Below are positions 14,430-20,660 of a DNA stretch of 20,660 nt, one piece after another. Origin of the DNA: an uncultured Eubacteriales bacterium. GTDB taxonomy: Bacteria > Bacillota > Clostridia > Oscillospirales > Oscillospiraceae. Numbering within the stretch: the stretch's first letter is position 1; every line of letters begins with the position of its first letter. The DNA lies in NCBI GenBank assembly GCA_900549495.1, contig UROL01000008.1:1-20660 (forward strand), written 5' to 3'. The position numbers were made by a program, and so were the translations under genes. The notes below the pieces were generated by a model. The model had not been told where the DNA came from and ran no database searches. It worked only from the letters and a program-made list of their open reading frames with translations.

Positions 14430-16109
14430 TTACTGCTGGTCCGCCTGGTGGCGCAGGGCGGCCTGGTCAACGGACCACTGGACACAGTCCTGGTAGCCGT
14501 AGGAGTTGGCCTGCTGAATCATGTCGGAGACGATTTTATCGAATTCGGCATCGGAGTTGGCGTACAGAGCCCGCCAGCTGTAGGTAACAATGATGTCGGT
14601 GACGCTGCTCCAGGTGGTCTTGAAATCATCGGCCTTGGCCGGGAAGGAATACTCGCTGCACACGGTGTAGTTGGTGGACTGCATATATTCCTCCACGGAG
14701 GAGACACCGAAGTGGTCTCTCCAGTCCTTCTCCACCTCGCAGGAGGGGGCGGCCTGGTAGCTCTTCCAGTACAGGTAGTTGAACCGCTCGCCGTTGGAGT
14801 CGGTGTTGGTGGCATCCTGGCTCCAGGTGGTGTTGTTGATTTGCAGGCAGCCGGAGTTGAAGTCGCCGGTTCCGGCGTAGTCCCCGGTCATCTGGGTGCT
14901 GCGGTCGAAATAGACCTTCTGGCCGAAGTCGGTCCAGTGGGTGTAGCCCTGCTCGTCATAGTACCAGCACAAATCCTTGGGGCCGTAGAAATAGGTCATC
15001 ACGCCCTCGGGGGTGCACAGCCAGTTGATAATCTCCATGCACTTCTCCGGGTGCTCGGTGTTGGAGCCGATGGACCAGATGCGGTTGGAGCCCTCGTCGG
15101 ACATGGCGTAGACAATGGGGTGGCCCTCGTTGGGAACCAGGGAGCACATCATCTTGTTGTCGGCCTTGTGCTCGTCGCTGTTGTAGCCCAGGGAGCCGGA
15201 GTAGTTGAAGATGGAGAAGAATACGCCGCCGGCCTGAACCTTGTCGTACATAATCTCATAGGTCTGGGTCATGGAGTTGGGGTCCACCAAATCCTGCTGG
15301 TAGAGCTTGTTGAAGAATTTCAGGCAGGTCAGGTAGGGGCCGTCCTGCTCCAGGGCATCGTGATAGGTGCCGGTGGTGGGGTCATACAGGCCCAGGCCGT
15401 GCTCGTCGTAGCCGTAGTAGGCGGTGGCCATGGCCTTGACGTACATCACCATGTCTCCGTCCCAGTCGGGCCAGAGGGAGACACCGTAGGTCTCGTTGCC
15501 GTTTTCATCGGTGGGGCACAGGGCCTTCATATCCGCCAGCACCTGCACCAGGTCGTCCAGGTCGTTCACCTGGGGATAGCCCAGCTCCTTGTACAAATCC
15601 CAGCGCAAATCCCAGGTGTAGAAGAAGGAGGCATGGTCGCCGTTGGAGCCTGCCACATTGTGGCCGAAGCCATACACCGTGGGCTTGCCGGTGACGGACT
15701 GGCTGATGGCGGCGTTCTTTTTCATTGCCGGCTGCATGTTCTCGTAGATATAGGGGCCGTGCTCCTTCACCAGGTCGTCCTCGTTCCAGTCATACAGCAG
15801 CCCTGCCTGGATGGCCCGGGTATAGTTCTCGCCGTCGCTGCCCCAGACCACAATGTCGCCCAGGTTGCCGGACTCCATCCGGGTCTCGTACACACCGTCG
15901 GTGGAGGGGATGATGTTGAGAACCACGTTGAATTTCTCTTTCAGCATCTTGGCAATCCAGCCCACCTGCTCGCCGGAGTAGTTGGCCAGCTCGCTGAACA
16001 CCGTCAGGGTGATGGTGCTGTCCTTGGGGCTGCCGCAGCCGGAAAGCAGTCCGCAGAAGGCGGCTGCCACCAGCAGCAGGGCAATAATTCTCTTGGTTAA
16101 TGTTTTCAT
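14430..16109 (-). CDS. Extracellular sugar-binding lipoprotein (LplA/YtcQ type)
   Basis: A 559-residue ABC-importer substrate-binding protein. The signal peptide carries a lipobox LLSGC with Cys25. Features of family-1 sugar-binding proteins include ITLTVFSELANYSGE at the mature N-terminus, the GNLGDIVVWGSDG segment, and WDLYKELGYPQVNDLDDLV. The size fits the long LplA/YtcQ group. The mature protein is rich in aromatic and acidic residues (WPDWDGDM, HWTDFGQKVY), as expected for oligosaccharide binding. Start chosen at 16109, where AAAGGAGG lies 7 bases upstream; an in-frame ATG at 16142 would put extra residues before the signal peptide. It lies 35 bases after the LplC-type permease gene. The ligand is unknown, probably the oligosaccharides released by the GH5 enzyme. 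Confidence 0.92.
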   Translation of the reverse strand: MKTLTKRIIALLLVAAAFCGLLSGCGSPKDSTITLTVFSELANYSGEQVGWIAKMLKEKFNVVLNIIPSTDGVYETRMESGNLGDIVVWGSDGENYTRAIQAGLLYDWNEDDLVKEHGPYIYENMQPAMKKNAAISQSVTGKPTVYGFGHNVAGSNGDHASFFYTWDLRWDLYKELGYPQVNDLDDLVQVLADMKALCPTDENGNETYGVSLWPDWDGDMVMYVKAMATAYYGYDEHGLGLYDPTTGTYHDALEQDGPYLTCLKFFNKLYQQDLVDPNSMTQTYEIMYDKVQAGGVFFSIFNYSGSLGYNSDEHKADNKMMCSLVPNEGHPIVYAMSDEGSNRIWSIGSNTEHPEKCMEIINWLCTPEGVMTYFYGPKDLCWYYDEQGYTHWTDFGQKVYFDRSTQMTGDYAGTGDFNSGCLQINNTTWSQDATNTDSNGERFNYLYWKSYQAAPSCEVEKDWRDHFGVSSVEEYMQSTNYTVCSEYSFPAKADDFKTTWSSVTDIIVTYSWRALYANSDAEFDKIVSDMIQQANSYGYQDCVQWSVDQAALRHQADQQ

Positions 16110-16144
16110 AGATAGTCCTCCTTTGTTGTATTCACGTTTCATGC

Positions 16145-17074
16145 TTACCCCTTGACGGCGCCAAGCATAATTCCCTTTTCAAAATACCGCTGCATAAACG
16201 GATACACCAGCAAAATGGGGATAATGGCCACCATGGACACGGTGTATTTGATAACCTTGCTGTTGGTCATGGTCTCGATGAAGCTCATGGCCGCACCGGC
16301 GTTGCCGCCGCCGATGATGCCGGAGAGGTTGGTGCTGGCATTGAGGTAGTTATACAGCAGGTGCTGTAGGGTGAAGAGCTTGGAATTGTTCTGCATCAGA
16401 ATCAGGGAGTCCGTAAAGGAATTCCAGTGGCCCACGGCACCGAAGATGGCAATGGTGGCCAGAATGGGCTTGCTCAGGGGCCAGACAATCTTGCGGAACA
16501 CGGTGAAGAAGCTGGCGCCGTCCATAAAGGCGCTCTCTTCCAGTTCTGCGGGGATGGACTCGATATAGGTCTTTACCAGGATGATATTGTAGGGGGCCAC
16601 AATGCCGGGGATGATATAGGCCAGGAAATTTCCCGTCAGGCCCAGCATGGACATATTCATGTACCAGGGCACGATACCGGCGTTGAAATACATGGTGATG
16701 ACAAGGAACCGGTACCAGACCTGTCTGCGCCACATCTCCTTCTTGGTCACCAGGTAGCCGATGAAGGCGGTGGCCACCACCATCAGGGCAGTGCCGATGA
16801 GGGTCCGGGCCAGGGTGACGGCGAAGGCGGTGAAGATGTCGTTCACCTTCAGCATATTGATGTAGTTGTGCAGGTTCAGCCCCACAGGGTACAGGGTGAT
16901 TTTCCCGGCGGCCACCAGGGAGCTGTCGGAAATGGTATTGATGAAGATGTAGTAGAAGGGAAAAATGCAGCTCAGGGTGAACAGAGCGAATACGGTGTAA
17001 TTGAGAATGTCAAACACCACGTCCCCGGGGCTGCGCCGGAACAGAACCTCTCCGTTTGCTTTTTTCTTAGCCAT
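16145..17074 (-). CDS. Carbohydrate ABC permease, LplC/YtcP type (CUT1)
   Basis: A 309-residue inner-membrane permease with about six helices. The EAA loop that contacts the ATPase is ELEESAFMDGASFFTVFRKI (177-196). The C-terminus YFEKGIMLGAVKG is a hallmark of this group. The ATG at 17074 follows AAAGGAGGAG at proper distance; the frame extends 14 codons upstream into the end of the preceding gene, so the shorter start is preferred. It pairs with the LplB-type permease 14 bases upstream and with the binding protein downstream. No ATPase gene is in this operon. Confidence 0.94.
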   Translation of the reverse strand: MAKKKANGEVLFRRSPGDVVFDILNYTVFALFTLSCIFPFYYIFINTISDSSLVAAGKITLYPVGLNLHNYINMLKVNDIFTAFAVTLARTLIGTALMVVATAFIGYLVTKKEMWRRQVWYRFLVITMYFNAGIVPWYMNMSMLGLTGNFLAYIIPGIVAPYNIILVKTYIESIPAELEESAFMDGASFFTVFRKIVWPLSKPILATIAIFGAVGHWNSFTDSLILMQNNSKLFTLQHLLYNYLNASTNLSGIIGGGNAGAAMSFIETMTNSKVIKYTVSMVAIIPILLVYPFMQRYFEKGIMLGAVKG

Positions 17075-17088
17075 GGTCGTCTCCTCCT

Positions 17089-18555
17089 TTATACCACGCC
17101 GGAACCGCGAATCCACTTGGAAGCGGTATTGGCCACAAACAGCAGCACCACGGAGATAATGGACTTCGCCATGCCCACCACGGTGGACAGAGGGATGGAG
17201 CCGTTGCCGATACCCAGATTATACACATACAAATCCAGGACTTCAATCACGTCCTTGTTGTTGGCGTTGGTGAACACCAGGTACTGGTCCATGCCGTTGC
17301 TCAGGATGCCCGCAATGGACATTACCAGCATCACCACATAGGTGGGCAGGAGCATGGGCAGGGTGATGCTCCGCATCTTCTGGAAGCGATTGGCCCCATC
17401 CACGGTGGCAGCCTCGTACAGGGACTGGTCGATGCCGGAAATGCTGGAAATGTAGATAATGGCGCTCCAGCCCACCCCCTTCCACATGCCCCAAGCCAGC
17501 ATTTTCAGCCACATATGGCTGGCGTTGCCCAGGTAGTTGGTGCTGTGGTTGGTGGCGGTGAGGTTGTTCAGCAGGGTATTGATAAAGCCGTCGGTGCTGA
17601 ATATGGCAAAGGCAATGGCATACACCAGCACCCAGCTGATGAAATTGGGAATGGTGGTAAAGGTCTGCACAAACCGCTTGAACCGGGTACTGCGTACCTC
17701 CGTCAGGAAAATGGCGAATACCATGGGCACCCAGCTGGTGAGGATGCCCAGGCCGCTCATGGCCAGGGTGTTTTTCAGCACGGTAAGCAGCCGGGTAATG
17801 TAGGCCTCGTTCTGCACCAGGGTACGGAACCATTTCAGCCCCACAAATTTTTCGGCGCTGATGGTGCCGCCGGCGCTGTAGTCAAAGAAGGCGTAGCGCC
17901 AGCTGTACAGCGGCAGATAGGAGAAGGCGAAGGTCAGGGCCAGGAAGGGCAGCAGCATCAAAAACAGCTGGAATCGGGACTCCATTTCCATCTTCTCCCC
18001 CTTGGGGGCCTTGGGCACCCGGAGAAACAGCAGCAGCGACAGCAGGAATACGGCCACGGCCAGAGCCAGAAATACCGGAATGCCTACAGGGAAATGGTAG
18101 GTAATCTTCCCGGGGTCTGCCGAGGCCGCAATCAGGAAGTAGGCGGCGGTAATCAGCACCATGCCCCCCAGCTGGGAGCTGCTGCCCCCCAGCAGGAACC
18201 GGTTGCCCAGGTTCTTCATAGGCAGGTTGCCCACGGACATGCAGCCGCCTGCTGCCATCAGGGCCGTACCCAGCAGCACCACCAGGCAGCCCACATACAG
18301 CATAACAAACAGTCCCTGGCTAAGCCAGCCCCGGGAGAAGGCCCGGGCCAGGCCGTCGGTCAGGCTCCTGTAGGAGACGGCGTTGGTAAACAGGGATGCT
18401 GTGGAGCTGATTTTTGCCTGCCCTGCCGTGAGAATAATCTTCGAAGGCGATATCCCGGGAAAGAACATCAGCGCAGCGAAAAGAATCAGCAGCACCCGCA
18501 CCAGGGCATAGGGCAGCTGCATCCTTTTCAGACCGGCTGCGGTTTTTTCGTCCAT
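17089..18555 (-). CDS. Carbohydrate ABC permease, LplB type, with N-terminal membrane extension
   Basis: A 488-residue permease. Residues about 194-488 are a normal LplB-type CUT1 permease, with PLYSWRYAFFDY near 215 and the EAA loop EAATVDGANRFQKMRSITLP at about 381-400. Residues 1-190 are extra: four predicted helices (about 16-36, 81-104, 129-146, 157-179) with a hydrophilic stretch of about 45 residues between the first two, ending in a charged linker. LplB proteins are usually near 300 residues. No start or ribosome site suggests that the extension is a separate gene. ATG at 18555 is preferred over an in-frame TTG at 18567, which would lie almost against AAAGG. First gene of the uptake operon, with its own promoter. 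Confidence 0.88.
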   Translation of the reverse strand: MDEKTAAGLKRMQLPYALVRVLLILFAALMFFPGISPSKIILTAGQAKISSTASLFTNAVSYRSLTDGLARAFSRGWLSQGLFVMLYVGCLVVLLGTALMAAGGCMSVGNLPMKNLGNRFLLGGSSSQLGGMVLITAAYFLIAASADPGKITYHFPVGIPVFLALAVAVFLLSLLLFLRVPKAPKGEKMEMESRFQLFLMLLPFLALTFAFSYLPLYSWRYAFFDYSAGGTISAEKFVGLKWFRTLVQNEAYITRLLTVLKNTLAMSGLGILTSWVPMVFAIFLTEVRSTRFKRFVQTFTTIPNFISWVLVYAIAFAIFSTDGFINTLLNNLTATNHSTNYLGNASHMWLKMLAWGMWKGVGWSAIIYISSISGIDQSLYEAATVDGANRFQKMRSITLPMLLPTYVVMLVMSIAGILSNGMDQYLVFTNANNKDVIEVLDLYVYNLGIGNGSIPLSTVVGMAKSIISVVLLFVANTASKWIRGSGVV

Positions 18556-18577
18556 AGATTCATCCAACCTTTCTACC

Positions 18578-18593
18578 GGCCATGCACATGGCC
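18578..18593. promoter_or_regulatory. Candidate operator in the 5' leader of the uptake operon
   Basis: An inverted repeat GGCCATG-CA-CATGGCC (7-bp arms, 2-base gap) lies between the -10 box and the start codon of the LplB-type gene, roughly 10-25 bases after the predicted transcription start. The place and symmetry suit a repressor site; a short leader hairpin is the alternative. Confidence 0.5.
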
Positions 18594-18608
18594 TTTTTCA
18601 ACGATATT

Positions 18609-18637
18609 ATTATATTGGATAAAAGAAAAGATAGAAA
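18609..18637 (-). promoter_or_regulatory. Promoter of the LplB-LplC-binding protein-YesL-GH5 operon
   Basis: On the minus strand there is a perfect TATAAT (18614-18609) in an AT-rich stretch, with a weak -35 TTTCTA (18637-18632) 17 bases upstream. A poor -35 box with a perfect -10 suits a promoter that needs an activator, such as an AraC-type protein. Confidence 0.65.
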
Positions 18638-18698
18638 CCTGAAAAACGCGACCTTCCTTGCACGAATTTTTCCACCCTCCGCCGGGCCCAGGGATAGC

Positions 18699-18730
18699 AA
18701 AAACCCGTGACCATAGCGGTCACGGGTTTT
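18699..18730 (-). terminator. Terminator of the transketolase operon
   Basis: A perfect 13-bp stem (18700-18712 with 18718-18730, arms AAAACCCGTGACC and complement) with a 5-base loop, ending in TTTTT on the minus strand. It starts 13 bases after the stop codon of the second transketolase gene and separates this operon from the uptake operon. Confidence 0.92.
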
Positions 18731-18743
18731 GGGGTTGGGGATA

Positions 18744-19676
18744 TCAGAAGCTCTTTGCCACTTCCACAATGTGCTGGGCGCTGAGGCCGAACTGCTTCAG
18801 CAGGGCGGCGGCAGGGCCGGAGTGGCCGAACTCGTCGTTGACGCCGATGCGCTTGACGGGGGTGGGCAGCTTCTCGCTGAGCAGGGAGCAGACAGCCTCG
18901 CCCAGGCCGCCGATGATATTGTGCTCCTCCACGGTGATGACCTTGCCGCACTTCTTGGCGGCGGAGAGCACCAGCTCCTCGTCCAGGGGCTTGATGGTGG
19001 CCATATTGATGACCATGGCATCGATGCCCTCCTGGGCCAGCTGCTTACCGGCCTCAATGGCCTCGGGCACCAGGATACCGTTGGCGATAATGGCAACGTC
19101 CTTGCCCTCCCGGAGCACCTCACCCTTGCCGATTTCGAAGTGGTAGCCCTCTTCGTGGAACACAGGGGTGGCAGCCCGGCCAAAGCGCATATAGCAGGGG
19201 CCTTCCATCAGGTAGGCGGCCCGCACCATGGCTCTGGCCTCCACGTCGTCGGCGGGGCACATCACGGTCATGCCGGGGATGGTACGCATCAGGGCGAAGT
19301 CCTCGCAGCACTGGTGGGAAGCGCCGTCCTCGCCCACGGAGATACCGCCGTGGGTAGCGCCGATTTTCACATTCAGGTGGGGGTAGCCAATGGTGTTACG
19401 CACCATTTCATAGGCCCGCCCGGCGGCGAACATGGCGAAGGTGGCAGCAAAGGGCACCAGGCCCATGGTGGACAGACCGGCGGCCACGTCAACCATGTTG
19501 GCCTCCTGAATGCCGCAGTCGAAGAAGCGGTCGGGGTGGGCCTTCTTGAAGGTGCCGGTCTTGGTGGCACCGGCCAGGTCGGCATCCAGAACCACGATAT
19601 TGCCGAACTCGTCCCCCAGCTCCTTCAGCGCATTGCCGTAGCTGTCACGGGTTGCAATTTTCTTTACGTCTGCCAT
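18744..19676 (-). CDS. Transketolase, C-terminal subunit (split transketolase)
   Basis: A 310-residue protein covering the pyrimidine-binding and C-terminal domains of transketolase (PF02779, PF02780). The catalytic glutamate that activates thiamine diphosphate is Glu58 in CGIQEANM. The HGGISVGEDGASHQ segment, then VMCPADDVEA and VEEHNIIGGLGEAV, are typical. It would pair with the product of the next gene upstream to move two-carbon units between sugar phosphates in the pentose phosphate pathway. ATG follows GAGGAGG, 3 bases after the stop of the partner gene. Such two-gene transketolases are common in Clostridia. Apiose- or DXP-type transketolase relatives look similar, so the exact sugar specificity is less certain. 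Confidence 0.93.
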   Translation of the reverse strand: MADVKKIATRDSYGNALKELGDEFGNIVVLDADLAGATKTGTFKKAHPDRFFDCGIQEANMVDVAAGLSTMGLVPFAATFAMFAAGRAYEMVRNTIGYPHLNVKIGATHGGISVGEDGASHQCCEDFALMRTIPGMTVMCPADDVEARAMVRAAYLMEGPCYMRFGRAATPVFHEEGYHFEIGKGEVLREGKDVAIIANGILVPEAIEAGKQLAQEGIDAMVINMATIKPLDEELVLSAAKKCGKVITVEEHNIIGGLGEAVCSLLSEKLPTPVKRIGVNDEFGHSGPAAALLKQFGLSAQHIVEVAKSF

Positions 19677-19679
19677 GAT

Positions 19680-20531
19680 TTAGCCCTCCTCAATCGCCTT
19701 GCGGGCAGCGGCCAGCTCAGCCATCGCCTGGGCGTACTCGTCGTCGTTGGGTGCCTTGCCGTGCCATCCGGCCTGGTTCTCCATGTAGGAGACACCCTTG
19801 CCCTTGGTGGTGGTCATCAGCACGGCAGTGGGCTTGCCGGTGCCGTGGTTGGCATGGAAGCGTGCCATAGCCTTCTCAATGTCGTTGAAATCGTGGCCGT
19901 TGATGCACACCACGTCGCAGCCGAAGGCTTCGAACTTCTTGTCCACGGGGGCGGTGTTCATCACGTCGCAGGTGCGGCCATCAATTTGCAGGCCGTTCAG
20001 GTCTACAATGATGCACAGGTTGTCCAGATGGTAATGGGCGGCGAACATGGTGGCCTCCCAAATCTGGCCCTCGGCCAGCTCACCGTCACCCAGCAGGGAG
20101 TAGACGTTGATATCCTTGCCCAGGAACTTGGCACCCTTGGCCATACCGGCGGCGGTGGACAGGCCCTGACCCAGGGAGCCGGTGGACATATCCACACCGG
20201 GGACGGTGTTCATATTGGGGTGGCCCTGGAGGTAGCTGTCGATATGCCGCAGGGTGGGCAGGTCGGCCACCGGGAAATAGCCCCGGTTGGCCAGAGCGCT
20301 GTACAGGCCGGGGGCGGTGTGGCCCTTGGACAGGACGAAGCGGTCCCGGTCTTCCCAGCGGGGATTCTCGGGGCGGATACGCATTTCCTTGAAGTACAGA
20401 TAGGTGAACATATCTGCGGCGGACAAGCTGCCGCCGGGATGGCCGGACTTGGCACCGTGGGTGGCGGTGACAATGCCCTCGCGCACCTTCACAGCCTCCA
20501 GCCGGAGCTGCTTGTTTTCTTGTTCAGTCAT
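19680..20531 (-). CDS. Transketolase, N-terminal subunit (split transketolase)
   Basis: A 283-residue protein covering the diphosphate-binding domain of transketolase (PF00456). Visible motifs are SGHPGGSLSAAD (29-40), LSKGHTAPGLYSAL (68-81), the GSLGQGLS motif (118-125), and the thiamine diphosphate/metal motif from GDGELAEG (148-155) to Asn179. About half of a full transketolase, completed by the gene just downstream. The ATG at 20531 follows AAGGAG; 26 further upstream codons in the open frame run through a perfect stem-loop and are not coding. It lies 79 bases after the stop of an unidentified gene, probably in the same operon. A nonoxidative pentose pathway role fits growth on pentose-containing plant glycans. 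Confidence 0.93.
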   Translation of the reverse strand: MTEQENKQLRLEAVKVREGIVTATHGAKSGHPGGSLSAADMFTYLYFKEMRIRPENPRWEDRDRFVLSKGHTAPGLYSALANRGYFPVADLPTLRHIDSYLQGHPNMNTVPGVDMSTGSLGQGLSTAAGMAKGAKFLGKDINVYSLLGDGELAEGQIWEATMFAAHYHLDNLCIIVDLNGLQIDGRTCDVMNTAPVDKKFEAFGCDVVCINGHDFNDIEKAMARFHANHGTGKPTAVLMTTTKGKGVSYMENQAGWHGKAPNDDEYAQAMAELAAARKAIEEG

Positions 20532-20573
20532 AAAAGAATACTCCTTATTCCATAGTAAAGCGAAGCGCCGGAC

Positions 20574-20599
20574 GTGGGGGCGATTTGCATCGCCCCCAC
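20574..20599 (-). repeat. Perfect stem-loop with GCAA tetraloop before the transketolase genes
   Basis: On the minus strand an 11-bp perfect stem GTGGGGGCGAT/ATCGCCCCCAC encloses GCAA, a GNRA-type tetraloop. No T run follows, so it is not a standard terminator. It resembles the short REP-like intergenic hairpins scattered in many gut Clostridia genomes, and could also process or stabilise the mRNA. Confidence 0.7.
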
Positions 20600-20610
20600 A
20601 ATCTGTCATT

Positions 20611-20660
20611 TTAACCCCAGGGGTTCTCGGTGGCGTAGGGCAGGGACTTAGGCTGGTTGT
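20611..20660 (-). CDS. C-terminal end of an unidentified gene (partial)
   Basis: The last 15 codons of a minus-strand frame, ending in SLPYATENPWG and a TAA stop at 20613-20611. The clean stop, followed by a hairpin and the transketolase genes, suggests a real gene end in the same operon. Too short to identify; a sugar isomerase or kinase would fit the neighbours, but nothing in these residues shows it. Confidence 0.45.
   Translation of the reverse strand, partial: NQPKSLPYATENPWG

Noticed and set aside
14448-16100. Plus-strand open frame of 550 codons, valine/glycine-rich
   Set aside because: Antisense to the solute-binding lipoprotein, whose signal peptide and ribosome site are clear.
18729-20555. 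Plus-strand open frame of 608 codons
   Set aside because: Antisense to both transketolase genes across their junction; no ribosome site or recognisable motif, with composition typical of a shadow frame.
20560-20620. Riboswitch upstream of the transketolase genes
   Set aside because: Only one simple hairpin is present in an 80-base gap; no aptamer-like structure, including no thiamine-pyrophosphate motif, could be recognised.

Overview
The window looks like a gut Clostridia genome of moderately high GC, probably Oscillospirales/Ruminococcaceae-like. The reasons are AGGAGG-type ribosome binding sites, Gram-positive lipoprotein signals, LplB/LplC-type sugar permeases, YesL (DUF624) membrane proteins and a transketolase split into two genes. 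No rRNA, tRNA, CRISPR array, phage or insertion-sequence genes were seen. The taxonomic placement is inference.

Bases 1-42 are not genomic. They read as a Nextera i7 index plus the transposase adapter, so the contig truly starts at base 43.

Region A (43-3368, mixed strands) is the least trustworthy part. On the minus strand it holds a fragment with a copper-amine-oxidase-N-like domain, then a beta-lactamase-family serine hydrolase, then an unusual protein with an esterase-like N-terminal half and an AraC-type DNA-binding C-terminal half. On the plus strand lies only the 3' end of a type-B carboxylesterase. The two fragments meet head to head near base 3026, which points to an inversion or to an amplification/assembly chimera.

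Region B (3526-4488, plus) is a single alpha/beta-hydrolase esterase, bounded on both sides by hairpin terminators.

Region C (8213 down to 4606, minus) is one operon: NIF3-like metal protein, CE4-type polysaccharide deacetylase, YesL-like membrane protein, and a MalK/MsmX-type sugar ABC ATPase. It is transcribed divergently from region D.

Region D (8445-11773, plus) encodes a MATE-family exporter, a CE1-like esterase with an intact triad, and a CE2-type acetyl esterase. It ends in a strong terminator.

Region E (18555 down to 11871, minus) is a carbohydrate-uptake operon: LplB-type permease with a large N-terminal membrane extension, LplC-type permease, lipoprotein solute-binding protein, a second YesL-like protein, and a GH5 endoglycanase lipoprotein. 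It has no ATPase of its own, and the one in region C is the obvious candidate.

Region F (20660 down to 18744, minus) has the end of an unidentified gene, a perfect stem-loop, and the two transketolase halves, closed by a terminator.

Together regions B to E look like a locus for using an acetylated plant polysaccharide. A surface GH5 would cut the polymer and the lipoprotein-plus-permease system would import the fragments. Several esterases without signal peptides would then remove ester groups inside the cell. The substrate (acetylated glucomannan, xyloglucan or xylan) cannot be settled from sequence alone.
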